Source: Spirosoma telluris
GTDB lineage: Bacteria; Bacteroidota; Bacteroidia; Cytophagales; Spirosomataceae
DNA: 64,000 nucleotides
Direction: 5' to 3'
Assembly (NCBI GenBank): GCA_003259005.1
Contig: QLII01000001.1
Location: forward strand, 6,997,001-7,061,000
Shown: piece by piece, positions 10,288 to 20,215 of the stretch
How the letters are laid out: each line of letters begins with the position of its first letter
Numbering within the stretch: position 1 is the stretch's first letter
Translations under genes and position numbers: made by a program
The notes under the pieces: generated by a model
What the model was told of the DNA's origin: nothing
Seen by the model: only the letters and a program-made list of their open reading frames with translations
The model's database searches: none

Positions 10288-10764
10288 GTGTCTAAATCGG
10301 GCAAAAATGGCAAGAGTCTGGCTAGTAATTATAGCGTGAATCTACTATATAATTCTAACTACTCTGTAGGTAAAGTCGTAGCTTTATTGATGTATTGACC
10401 TAATTTAACAACCCATGCTGTTGCTTTATACAGACTATTGCGATTTTATCTTTTATGAATGTTAGGATGTGTGGGTGATTACTAGTGCTCGTCCAATTTA
10501 GTTTCTATAGATTCTCTGGATTCTATCGTATCTGATTGTCAATACAATAGAAACAAAAGAATCTACTTTGGTAAAGCACAAAGTAGATTCTTTTGTTTCT
10601 CGGGGCGGCATCGGCCCGAGAATCTAAATTGGAAGTGTACTAGTAAGATGTAGTTCAATTTGCCTGTCTTCACCTGCTCCATTCCGCTAGAGAGCTTATT
10701 TTTTAGTTACTTTGGGGAGCAAACCCCACGTCCTAAGTATTCATACAGAACTTCCGATTCCCAT
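10288..10764. other. Divergent control region of hybrid regulator and GH29
   Basis: 477 bases with no gene. It separates two divergent genes, so both promoters must lie here. The centre (10481-10644) is taken up by a nested inverted repeat listed separately. TTACTTTGGGG lies about 60 bases before the GH29 start and resembles, but does not match, the TAnnTTTG box. Confidence 0.55.
10481..10644. repeat. Nested inverted repeat, MITE-like
   Basis: The core is a perfect 22-bp inverted repeat (10549-10570 with 10579-10600, 8-base loop). Around it GATTCTC (10510-10516) pairs with GAGAATC (10618-10624), CCAATTTAG (10493-10501) with CTAAATTGG (10624-10632), and ACTAGT occurs at both ends (10481, 10639). 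The left half is similar to 56144-56214 on the other strand, so it belongs to a dispersed family. Confidence 0.6.
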
Positions 10765-12122
10765 ATGCGTTGCTATTCGTCCTTCATTGGATTATTGATT
10801 TTACTAACGGCAACGTGCCTGATTGCACAGCCCACGGTAAAGCCTACCCCCCGTCAGCTTGCCTGGCAACCGCTTGAAACTACCGCCTTTCTGCATTTTA
10901 CGGTCAATACCTTTACCGATAAAGAATGGGGGATGGTACGGAAAGTCCGGCCATCTTCAACCCTACTAAACTGGACGCCCGGCAATGGATTAAAGCCCTG
11001 AAAGACGCTGGTTTCAAAATGGCCATCATTACGGCGAAGCACCACGATGGGTTCTGCCTGTGGCCATCCAAAATGACTGAGCATTCTGTTAAAAACAGCC
11101 CCTGGAAAAACGGGAAAGGTGATGTCGTTCGTGAAGTAGCTAATGCCTGTCGCGAATTCGGCTTGAAGTTTGGCGTTTATCTTTCGCCCTGGGATCGGCA
11201 TGAACCACGTTATGGGACAGCTGCTTATAATGATTATTACAAAAGTCAACTGCGCGAATTACTAACCAATTACGGGCCCATTTCAGAAGTTTGGTTCGAT
11301 GGCGCAAAAGGCGAAAATGCGAAAGATATGACCTATGATTTTGCCGGTTACTGGGCATTGGTTCGGGAACTTCAACCCAATGCAGTCATGTTTTCGGATG
11401 CCGGACCGGATGTACGCTGGGTAGGTAATGAAGCGGGTAATGCAGGTGAAACCTGCTGGTCAACCATCAATACTGAAGGATTGGCTCCGGGCGTAGCCGA
11501 TTCTAAATACCTGAATCGGGGTGATGCAACGGGTAAACAGTGGGTCCCAGCCGAAACCGACGTATCGATCCGTCCGGGCTGGTTTTATCATCCTGCCGAG
11601 GATATGAAAGTGCGGTCCGGTAAAAACCTGGTTAATCTCTATTATCAGTCCGTTGGTCGAAACAGTTTGCTATTGCTGAATGTGCCTCCTAATCGTGAGG
11701 GCTTGTTTTCGGAGCCGGATCTGGCGAGTTTGAAAGAGTTTCGGAGTATTCTGGACGAAACATTCAAGCATAATCTGGTAGCTAAGCAACCCAAACTGAC
11801 CGATAAACAGCTTGGTACCTTCACGACCCTGGCTGCCAATCAACCGCTAACGATTGACCTGAATGGTGAACAATCATTTGATCGCGTCTCTATTCAGGAA
11901 AACATTGCCACGGGCCAGCGCATTGCCAGTGGTCGGGTCGAGTATTGGGATGGTACGGGCTGGAAGCCTCTCCAGACCTTCACAACGGTAGGGTATAAAC
12001 GACTGCTGCGTTTTCCGGTGGTGAAATCGTCGAAGCTGCGCTTATTTATCACGAATGCTAATGGTCCGGTGGAACTTGCCGAAGTGGGTGTTTATAAAGC
12101 ATCGGCGCGGGAAGGGGAGTAA
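10765..12122 (+). CDS. GH29 alpha-L-fucosidase (one frameshift)
   Basis: A secreted glycosidase that removes alpha-L-fucose. The ATG at 10765 opens a signal peptide (LLILLTATCLIAQ). The family hallmark EWGDGTESP is split: the frame breaks at the G run 10928-10932, and one added G restores W-G-D-G-T-E-S-P followed by IFNPTKLDARQW. Downstream are AKHHDGFCLWPS, the nucleophile Asp in VWFDGA (about residue 179) and WWST-like GETCWSTI. A C-terminal beta-sandwich (about 365-450) resembles an F5/8 type C or CBM32-like module. The reconstructed length, 452 residues, is normal. It is divergent from the hybrid regulator, its likely controller. No SusC/SusD pair is present. Confidence 0.92.
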
Positions 12123-12143
12123 GATAGCGCGATTCGCGCTATC
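12123..12143 (+). terminator. Hairpin after GH29
   Basis: GATAGCGCG (12123-12131) pairs with CGCGCTATC (12135-12143) around a three-base loop, directly after the stop codon. No T tract follows, so termination is inferred. Confidence 0.5.
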
Positions 12144-12237
12144 AATTGTGCTGGATTGTTTCTAAATTAGCCTTGTTTAGTAGCACATATAAACTTTCAG
12201 AAAAACTTTGCGTTAAGCACGTAAAGGGAAGGGTTCC

Positions 12238-12624
12238 ATGAAATCAATCGTTGCTTTTTTGCTGGCAGGGTTAATTCTGGGGAGCAGTTTGCTGCCTGGC
12301 TTTGGCGTTGAACAGTCGACCAAACTGGTCGAACTGATCCAGCATTACCAGCAACATGAAAAAGCGAGTCCCGGTCTGAGTTTTACAGACTTTATGGTGA
12401 TGCACTATGGCGAAAACTCGGAGCATCAGAAGCACCCTAATCACAGTCATCATAATCTGCCGTCGGCAGGCCATATGGTTACCGGCTTCACAACAAATGG
12501 CCTTCGATTGAGTATGTCGTCGTACATACCCGTAGTGCTTGCTTCTCAAAAGGCGTTCTCACGCTATTCAAATCTCTATTCGTTTCTATCCGTTTTTTCG
12601 CTGATCAATCCACCCAGACGCTAG
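12238..12624 (+). CDS. Small exported His-rich protein upstream of the metal pump
   Basis: A 128-residue protein with a signal peptide (FLLAGLILGSSLLPGFG) and a His-rich middle part (residues ~61-71, HQKHPNHSHHN). The segment GLSFTDFMVMHYG is well suited to a small folded domain. It lies 311 bases upstream of the CusA-TolC gene on the same strand. The histidines suggest metal binding in the periplasm, which fits its neighbours, but I do not recognise a named family. Confidence 0.75.
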   Translation: MKSIVAFLLAGLILGSSLLPGFGVEQSTKLVELIQHYQQHEKASPGLSFTDFMVMHYGENSEHQKHPNHSHHNLPSAGHMVTGFTTNGLRLSMSSYIPVVLASQKAFSRYSNLYSFLSVFSLINPPRR

Positions 12625-12935
12625 TTCTCGCGTACCTGTAGGCCAAATTGTGTCCAGTTAAGTGGCCTCTCCTGGATTCCCATTTCATTTAGACTTGTTT
12701 TTCTTTTGCTATGTTGCGTTCACTCGGTTCAAAACCGATTGGATAACGACGTAAAGTCTGTCGCACGCGTTACGATCTTTCTACGTAGCGATCCTTCCTT
12801 ATTTACCAAGCTATTCTGACCTTCCAAGGAAGGTATACTTCGTTGACTCATCTGCTGAAGTTATTAAAAACTAAGACAGAATTGTTTGTATGTTGATTCT
12901 AAAGAATCCATAGAATCAAATTTTGCCCAATACTT
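12625..12935. other. Leader region of the metal efflux gene
   Basis: 311 bases without a gene. Near the end TTGATTCT (12893-12900) pairs with AGAATCAA (12912-12919), a short hairpin about 20 bases before the pump start; its motif (GATTC.../GAATC) resembles the repeat cores at 10.5 and 56.1 kb. No metal-sensor gene or clear operator is visible. Confidence 0.45.
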
Positions 12936-15900
12936 ATGCTGAACGCCATTATCCATTTTTCAATTCATAACAAACTCATCATTGGGTTTCTGACGCTGGC
13001 ACTGGTTGTCTGGGGCAGCTGGTCGGCTACGCAACTGCCGATTGACGCGGTTCCTGATATTACCAACAACCAGGTTCAGGTTATTACCAGCAGCCCGTCG
13101 CTGGCGGCAGAAGACATCGAACGGCTCGTTACGTTTCCGGTCGAAGTCGGTCTGTCGAACATACCCGGTCTCATTGAAATCAGGTCGTTTTCTCGCTTTG
13201 GCCTGTCCATCGTAACGGTCGTCTTCAGCGATGCCACCGATGTGTATTGGGCACGGCAGCAAATTGCCGAGCGACTACAAAATGTAACAAATCAGATTCC
13301 TCCGGGTGTAGGTACGCCCGCGATGGCTCCCGTGACAACCGGCCTGGGCGAGATTTTTCAGTACACAGTGGTGCCCAAAAAAGGGTACGAAAGTCGATAC
13401 TCACTCGCCGATCTGCGCACTATTCAAGACTGGATTATACGCCGGGGACTGCTTGGGACGCCGGGTGTAGCGGATGTAAGTGGTTTTGGGGGCTTGCTCA
13501 AACAATACGAAATCGCCGTTGATCCCGACCGACTTCGGAGTATGGGCGTTACGATTAATGATCTGTTCACCGCCCTTCAACAGAACAACCAAAATACGGG
13601 TGGTGCCTATATCGACAAGAAACCCAATGCGTTTTTCATCCGGTCCGATGGCCTGATTGGCTCCACCGACGACATCGCCAATATTATGGTGCGGCTGAAC
13701 GATCAAAATCTGCCCGTGCGGGTGCGCGATGTGGCTCAAGTGCGGATGGGTTCGGCAGTGCGCTATGGGGCTGTAACCCGAAATGGTCAGGGTGAAACCG
13801 TTGGGGGAGTCGTGATGATGATCAAAGGTGGGAACTCATCGGAGGTAATCAAGGAGGTTAAAACCAAGATCGCTGAAATCAGGAAAACATTGCCCGAAGG
13901 CGTCCAGATTATCCCGTTTCTGGATCGAACCAAAATGGTTAACAGCGCCATCGGTACGGTTGAGCGGAACCTGCTGGAAGGGGCCATTATCGTGATTTTC
14001 GTGCTGGTACTGCTACTGGGAAACTGGCGAGCGGGCGTGGTGGTGGCGTCGGTAATTCCGCTGGCGTTGCTATTTGCCATTTCGATGATGAATCTCTTTG
14101 GTGTTTCTGGCAACCTGATGAGCCTCGGCGCTATCGACTTCGGCCTGATTGTCGATGGGGCCGTTATTATTGTCGAGGCTACCCTGCATCACATTCTCCT
14201 ACGTAATAAGGACCAGATACTTACGCAGGAGCAAATGGACGATGAAGTATTTGGAGCTGCCAGTCGGATACGGTCTTCGGCCGCTTTCGGGGAGATTATT
14301 ATTCTGATTGTGTACCTGCCCATTCTGGCGCTATCGGGCGTGGAGGGGAAAATGTTCCGGCCAATGGCTCTGACAGTCGCGTTTGCCATTCTCGGTGCGT
14401 TTATTCTGTCGCTGACCTACGTGCCGATGATTTCATCGTTGTTGCTGGACAAAAAAGTCGCTCACAAGAACACGTTCTCGGATAAGCTGATGAAGCAAAT
14501 CCAACGCTTTTACGAACCAGCTCTGCTTTGGTCATTAAGGCACCGATTACCTATTTTGCTGAGTGCTGTGGGCCTGCTGGTAGTGGCCGGATTTCTGTTT
14601 AGCCGGATGGGTGGTGAATTCATTCCGCAACTCGACGAAGGTGATTTTGCTGTCGATACCCGCACACTAACGGGCAGCTCACTATCCGAAACAGTTGATG
14701 CCACGCTCAAGGCCGAACGGATTCTGCTCAAACAGTTTCCCGAAGTTGAGCAGGTAGTAGCCAAAATCGGGTCCGGCGAAATCCCAACCGACCCCATGGC
14801 CATTGAAGCCGCTGATCAGATGGTGATTCTGAAGCCCAGGGATCAATGGACATCCGCCAAAACCCGCGATGAACTGGCGGGGAAAATGGCTGAGGCTCTA
14901 TCTGTAATTCCAGGGGTGACCTTCGGTTTTCAGCAACCCGTTCAGATGCGATTCAATGAGCTGATGACGGGAGCCCGGCAGGATGTGGCGCTGAAGATTT
15001 ACGGCGATGACCTCAATCAACTGGAAAAACTGGCTGGTCGGGTGGGGGCAATTATCCGAAAGATCGACGGGGCCAAAGATCTTTATATAGAGCAGGTGGC
15101 CGGTTTGGCGCAGATTCTGATCAAGCTGGATCGGAACCAGATTGCCCGTTTTGGTTTGAACGTAGCCGATGTGAACCGTACGATCAATACGGCTTTTGCC
15201 GGGCAGTCGGCCGGGCTGGTGTTTGAGGGCGAAAAACGCTTCGATCTGGTCGTTCGCCTGGCCGCTGACAAACGGCAGAGCATCGAGGATATTCAGAATG
15301 TTTACATCGCTACCCCGACGGGCCAGCAGATTCCTCTGTCGGAAGTAGCGAAGGTAACCATGGAGCAGGCCCCTAACCAGATTCAGCGTGACGACACGCA
15401 CCGACGCATCACGCTGGGTTTCAACGTGCGCGGGCGTGACGTAGAGAGCATCGTGACCGAACTGCGACAGAAAGTCGATCAGCAGATTAAGTTTCCGGCG
15501 GGTTATTACGTGACCTACGGTGGGCAGTTTCAGAACTTAATCGATGCCAAGCAACGCCTAAGTATTGCTGTACCAATTGCCCTGGCCCTGATTTTCGCGC
15601 TCTTGTTTTTCACGTTCGATTCTGTCCGGCAGAGTCTCCTGATTTTCATGGCCATTCCGATGGCGGCTATCGGGGGGTATTTGCCCTACTGTTGCGCGGG
15701 ATGCCGTTCAGTATCTCGGCGGGTGTTGGCTTTATTGCCTTGTTCGGGGTGTCGGTACTGAACGGTATTGTGCTGATTGCCGAATTCAACCGACTTCGGC
15801 ATGAGGAGGGACTGACGGATATGATCGAGATAATTCGGAAAGGAGCGGAGGTTCGACTGCGACCCGTCATTATGACGGCCCTTGTGGCATCGTTCGGCTT

Positions 15901-17334
15901 TATTCCGATGGCGGTTTCCAATTCGGCGGGAGCGGAGGTTCAGAAACCATTGGCCACGGTCGTCATCGGCGGGCTGTTAACGGCTACCTTACTGACGCTC
16001 ATTGTCCTGCCAATTCTGTACTCGCTGATGGAAAAGAAATCGCTTGCGCGTGAGGTCAAAGCCGCTGATAAACAGCCTAAAAAGAAAACGCCTTCTGTCG
16101 CTACAATCATCTTGCTTGTGCTGGCTGCATCCACAACCGGTTGGTCGCAGATGGCACCGATGCAGGCCCTTACGCTCGATCAGGCGTTACAACAGGCCAC
16201 CACTCGTAACGCGCAGATACAACTATCGGGCCTGAACGTTAGCCAGCAGCAGGCGTTGCGCCGGACTGCTTACGATGCAGGTCGGCTTTCGGTGGTAGGG
16301 ATGCTGGGGCAGTACAACAGCCGCCGGTTTGATAACAACCTGACGGTTACGCAGACCATCCCGAACCCAACGCTCATTCGTCGATTGGCCGATCTTAACG
16401 ACCAAACGGTTTCAGCTCGTCAGCTCGAAGGACTTGTTACCCGGAATGATGTACAGTATCAGGTAAAATCGACCTACTACGATCTGGTATATCTGCAACA
16501 AAAAACACGTCTATATCGCCAGCAGGATACGATACTGACCGAGTTTGTCAAAGCCGCCAATCTACGCTATCGGGTGGGTGAAACCGGTAGCCTCGAAAAA
16601 GCGACCGCCGAAAGCCAACTGGCCGATCAGCGGGTACGGCTGGCCCAGAACGAGAGCAATCAAACTGCCACCCGAACGCGCTTGCAAACGCTGCTCTACC
16701 GTACCGAGCCAGTCAGTATTCCAGAACAGGAACTGCCAAAACTGACATTACTGATACCTACCGATAGTACGGCACTTTCACAAAATCCGCTCCTGCGGCA
16801 GTTACAGCAGCAAATTCGTGTTGCTCAGGAATCCCGCTCCGTAGAACAGGCCCGACTCAAACCTGATTTTTTGGTTGGACTTTTCTCGCAGACACTCACC
16901 GGGAGCCAGTTGATTGATGGGCAGGAACTGTATTTTGGGCCAGGCTACCGATTCTACGGCGGACAAATTGGTGTGACGTTTCCGTTATTGAGCGGAGCCG
17001 GACGGGCGCGGGTCGAAGCCGCCCGCGTTGGGGAGCAACTCGCCCAGACGCAATTGCAAAGCCAGAAACTGGCGCTTCAGCAGCAGATAGCCCAGGCCGT
17101 GACCCAATACGGGCAGTATCGCGATGCGCTAGCCTATTATGAGCAGAACGGACTGGCGCAGGCGCAACTGATCCAGACTAAGGCCCGGCAAGCGTTCAGC
17201 GGGGGGATATTGGCTATGTCGAGTTTTCGCTGGCCATTCAGCAGGCGCTCACGATCCGCCTGAACTACCTCGATCTGCTCAATCAATACAATCAATCTGT
17301 TTTATACATTAACTACCTGGCTGGCAATCCCTAA
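12936..17334 (+). CDS. cusA: CusA/CzcA RND metal efflux pump fused to a TolC-type channel (two frameshifts)
   Basis: An inner-membrane heavy-metal/proton antiporter with an outer-membrane factor domain fused to its C-terminus, about 1466 residues when repaired. RND marks are the N-terminal membrane helix, PVEVGLSNIPGL, the proton-relay Asp in IDFGLIVDGAVIIVE, and GVSVLNGIVLIAEFNRLR. After the last helix and a Lys-rich linker comes a hydrophobic segment (IILLVLAASTTGW) and a TolC-like coiled coil (LTLDQALQQATTRNAQIQ). One G added to the run 15672-15677 restores IGGVFALLLRGMPFS; one added to 17201-17206 restores SGGDIGYVEFSLAIQQ and the natural stop at 17332. The adaptor gene follows after 19 bases. 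Substrate is probably Cu/Ag or Co/Zn/Cd. Confidence 0.93.
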
Positions 17335-17353
17335 GCTGGCCGTGTACTCTCCT

Positions 17354-18583
17354 ATGACTTCCATTCATTCATCAATTCGTTTTGTTCGGATTTTACTGCT
17401 GATTATCAGTGGTATAGCCGGATTGTCGGCCTGTCAGTCTACCGAAAAAGCCAGCGCTGGTCCGGAATCTGAAAAATCAGCTGATTCTACGGCATCGGCT
17501 GACTCTACTCCCAAACCCGGTGATCCGGTACGGGTTGCCCTGACGCAGGCACAATACAACGTGGCTGCCATTCAACTCGGTCAGCCTACGCCCCGTACAC
17601 TAAGTACGACGCTTAAAGTGAACGGTTCGCTCGATGTACCGGCTCAGAATCAGGTATCAGTCTCGGTACCGTTTGGCGGCTACATCCGAAAGATCGACCT
17701 GGAGCCAGGGATGCGGATTCGTAAAGGACAGGCGCTGGTTGTGCTCGAAAATCCGGAATACATTCAATTTCAGCAGGATTATCTGGACACAAAAGCCAAA
17801 CTGGAATACGCCGATCTGGAGTTTGCTCGCCAACAGGAACTAAGTCGGGAGAATGTGAACGCGCTGAAGGTGTTTCAGCAAACCCGTGCCAATCGTCAGA
17901 GTTTGCAGGCTCAACTGGCGGGTATGGGGCAACGACTTGCTTTGCTGCACATAAATCCGTCTACACTCACACCGGATCGACTGACTCGGACGATCACCAT
18001 TCCCTCACCCGTATCAGGCTTCGTGACGGATGTGCCCGTTAATAACGGCCGTTACCTGAACCCCTCCGATGTATTGGTCCAAATTACGGATCTCACCCAC
18101 CCGCACGTTCGGTTGAGTATTTTCGAGAAAGACATTAGTCGGATTCACGTTGGCCAGATCGTGCGGTTTGGTATGGGTGGTGATGCTACGTTGGCGCATC
18201 GGGGCCAAATTTTTCTGATTGGGAAGGCCATTGCCACAGACCGGACCATTTCGGTACTGGCGCACCCCGATGGCTATTCGGATGATTATATTCCGGGGGG
18301 CTACATATCGGCCCAGATTGACGTGAAAACGCAACCATTGCCAGCTTTGCCCGAAGAAGCGATCGTTAATTTTGGCGGCAAAAACTACGTTTACATACTG
18401 GAGAAAAAGGAAGTCAACCCGGCTACTTATCAGTTTCGACAAGTTGACGTAAAGCTCGGTGTACACGAAGGGGGCTATATAGCTATAACCTTACCTACTG
18501 ATATTGACCCCAGGCAAACGCCAATTGTGGTGAAAGGGGCGTATAATCTATTAGCCAAATTGAATAATAGTGAAGAGGAGTAA
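17354..18583 (+). CDS. cusB: RND efflux periplasmic adaptor, CusB/CzcB type
   Basis: A lipoprotein membrane-fusion protein linking pump and channel. The ATG at 17354 was preferred to the upstream GTG at 17342 because it directly precedes the signal sequence; the lipobox is LSAC with Cys about 27. A Ser/Ala/Asp-rich spacer follows, then a barrel-sandwich/biotinyl-like half (FGGYIRKIDLEPGMRIRKGQ), a helical hairpin (about 140-190) and the second half (SPVSGFVTDVPVNNGRYL), then the beta-barrel. No His-rich metal-binding tail is visible. It forms an operon with the pump gene. Confidence 0.9.
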   Translation: MTSIHSSIRFVRILLLIISGIAGLSACQSTEKASAGPESEKSADSTASADSTPKPGDPVRVALTQAQYNVAAIQLGQPTPRTLSTTLKVNGSLDVPAQNQVSVSVPFGGYIRKIDLEPGMRIRKGQALVVLENPEYIQFQQDYLDTKAKLEYADLEFARQQELSRENVNALKVFQQTRANRQSLQAQLAGMGQRLALLHINPSTLTPDRLTRTITIPSPVSGFVTDVPVNNGRYLNPSDVLVQITDLTHPHVRLSIFEKDISRIHVGQIVRFGMGGDATLAHRGQIFLIGKAIATDRTISVLAHPDGYSDDYIPGGYISAQIDVKTQPLPALPEEAIVNFGGKNYVYILEKKEVNPATYQFRQVDVKLGVHEGGYIAITLPTDIDPRQTPIVVKGAYNLLAKLNNSEEE

Positions 18584-18604
18584 ACCAACAAATGCCGTAC
18601 TTTG

Positions 18605-18660
18605 GCGGTTAATTTCCTCATCCATTAATCAGTCATAGCCGCCTGTGCGGTTAATTTCCT
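18605..18660 (+). repeat. 14-bp direct repeat before manA
   Basis: GCGGTTAATTTCCT occurs at 18605-18618 and again at 18647-18660, 42 bases apart; the second copy ends two bases before the manA start. It could be a regulator site or a small duplication. Confidence 0.4.
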
Positions 18661-18662
18661 GT

Positions 18663-19643
18663 ATGCTATATCCGCTGACGTTCAAAACCATTTTTAAAGA
18701 CAAAATCTGGGGAGGCCAGAAAATTAAAACCATTCTGGAGAAAGACTTCTCGCCACTGCCCAACTGTGGCGAAACTTGGGAAGTCTCCGATGTAGAAGGC
18801 AACGTGTCCATTGTGAACGAAGGTAGTTTGCAGGGCAAATCGCTGCACGAATTGGTTGAGGAATACAAAGGCGAACTGGTTGGGAAGCATGTATATGAAC
18901 AATACGGTAACCGATTTCCGCTATTGGTGAAATTCATCGACGCCAATGACGACCTCTCCATTCAGGTTCACCCAGATGACGAACTGGCTAAGAAGCGCAA
19001 AAGTGGATTCGGCAAAACCGAGATGTGGTACATCATGCAGGCCGACGAAGGGGCAAAACTCAACTCGGGTTTCAATCGCGAACTCACTAAAGACGAGTAC
19101 GTAAAAGCCGTAGCTGATAACACGATTCAGGACTTACTGAATATTGAAACGGCCAAACCCGGTGATGTATTCTTCCTGCCGGCTGGTCGGGTTCACTACA
19201 TTGGGAAGGGCCTGTTGCTTGCTGAAATCCAGCAAACCTCCGATACAACCTATCGGATTTATGACTTCGATCGTGTGGATGCCACCACCGGCCAGAAGCG
19301 TGAACTCCATACCGAACTGGCCGTCGATGCTATTGATTACCACCATTACGATCATTATAAAACCCAGTACGACAAAAAGCTGAACGAGAGCGTCAATGCT
19401 GTAAAGAGTGATTATTTCATAACCAACGTATTGAATTTCAACGAAGAGGTTGCCCAGGATTACTCACGCATCGACTCATTTGTCATTCTGATCTGTGTAG
19501 CGGGTGGACTAACCATTGAAACCCAGGGTGGTTACAGCTTATCCCTCAGAATGGGCCAATGCGCCCTGATTCCCGCATCGGTCAATAACCTGACGCTGAT
19601 TCCCGATGGGGATATGACGGTGCTGGAAACGTATGTTCCGTAA
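18663..19643 (+). CDS. manA: Mannose-6-phosphate isomerase, class I
   Basis: Interconverts mannose-6-phosphate and fructose-6-phosphate in the cytoplasm. The protein has about 326 residues from the ATG at 18663 (an in-frame GTG at 18645 is less likely). Zinc ligands and family motifs are readable: KIWGGQ near the start, IQVHPDDELA, GKTEMWYIM and the closing LPAGRVHYIGKG. This is the short, Bacillus-type class. The stop codon at 19641-19643 lies inside the first arm of a 39-bp inverted repeat. The next gene is a sugar mutarotase, so sugar metabolism may be a shared theme, though a transcript across the hairpin is doubtful. Confidence 0.93.
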   Translation: MLYPLTFKTIFKDKIWGGQKIKTILEKDFSPLPNCGETWEVSDVEGNVSIVNEGSLQGKSLHELVEEYKGELVGKHVYEQYGNRFPLLVKFIDANDDLSIQVHPDDELAKKRKSGFGKTEMWYIMQADEGAKLNSGFNRELTKDEYVKAVADNTIQDLLNIETAKPGDVFFLPAGRVHYIGKGLLLAEIQQTSDTTYRIYDFDRVDATTGQKRELHTELAVDAIDYHHYDHYKTQYDKKLNESVNAVKSDYFITNVLNFNEEVAQDYSRIDSFVILICVAGGLTIETQGGYSLSLRMGQCALIPASVNNLTLIPDGDMTVLETYVP

Positions 19644-19738
19644 CCTGGATTTGGGTGATTTTGCTGATTTTTATGATTAACAAGAATAGCTTGGCATCTT
19701 TAATCATAAAAATCAGCAAAATCACCCAAATCCAGGTT
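19642..19738. repeat. Perfect 39-bp inverted repeat between manA and the mutarotase
   Basis: Positions 19642-19680 are the exact reverse complement of 19700-19738, with a 19-base loop. The repeat begins within the manA stop codon and ends five bases before the next ATG. Such a hairpin would end transcription or shield mRNA ends in both directions; it has no T tract of its own. Confidence 0.85.
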
Positions 19739-19743
19739 CAGAC

Positions 19744-20070
19744 ATGCGCTATTGCCTTGCCCTTGATCTTAAAGACGACCCGGCCCTGATTGCCGAATAC
19801 GAACAGTACCACAAACGGCTTCGACCTGAGATTGAAGCCAGCATTCGCGAGTCGGGCATAACCGATATGCAGCTTTACCGCATTGGTAACCGGCTGTTTA
19901 TGATTATGGAAACCGACGAGACATTTTCCTTCGAAGCGAAAGCTGCCGCCGATGCCGCCAATCCGAACGTTCAGGAGTGGGAGAATTTGATGTGGGGCTA
20001 TCAGCAAGCGTTGCCGATGGCGAAACCGGGAGAGAAATGGGTACTGATGGATCGTATTTTCAAACTTTGA
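19744..20070 (+). CDS. rhaM: L-rhamnose mutarotase-like protein
   Basis: A 108-residue protein of the RhaM/FucU-like mutarotase fold, which interconverts the anomers of L-rhamnose or L-fucose. Family features: start MRYCLALDLKDDPALIAEYEQYH, the core GITDMQLYRIGNRLFMIME and the closing WEN/LMW aromatic region with PGEKWVLMDRIF. Length is typical. No other rhamnose genes lie here; given the GH29 fucosidase 8 kb away, fucose could equally be the substrate. Confidence 0.85.
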   Translation: MRYCLALDLKDDPALIAEYEQYHKRLRPEIEASIRESGITDMQLYRIGNRLFMIMETDETFSFEAKAAADAANPNVQEWENLMWGYQQALPMAKPGEKWVLMDRIFKL

Positions 20071-20102
20071 CCGTCGCTTAGCTTACTATCAGGAACTGAA
20101 CC

Positions 20103-20138
20103 TGCCAGGCCTTATCCACGGTCTGGCAAATTTTTTTT
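20103..20138 (+). terminator. Terminator after the mutarotase gene
   Basis: A 9-bp stem with one G-T pair (20103-20111 with 20120-20128) is followed by eight T bases (20131-20138). Confidence 0.8.
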
Positions 20139-20158
20139 GTTAAAAATGTAAAATATGC

Positions 20159-20200
20159 TTGACATAATGAAAAACAACCTTTACGTTTGATGTGTCAAAC
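20159..20200 (+). promoter_or_regulatory. Promoter with overlapping operator palindrome for the membrane/XRE pair
   Basis: TTG at 20159-20161, a 20-base spacer and TACGTTTG at 20182-20189 fit the Bacteroidota -33/-7 promoter. GTTTGATGTGTCAAAC (20185-20200) is a palindrome with 6-bp arms that overlaps the -7 box, so a bound protein would block the promoter. The XRE repressor encoded 500 bases downstream is the obvious candidate. Confidence 0.65.
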
Positions 20201-20215
20201 AAACTTTACATATTC

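Noticed and set aside
15650..15720. Programmed frameshifting in the cusA gene
   Set aside because: There is a G run, but no slippery heptamer with a downstream stem was seen, and the same one-base loss occurs at ten other sites in unrelated genes; a sequencing gap is simpler.
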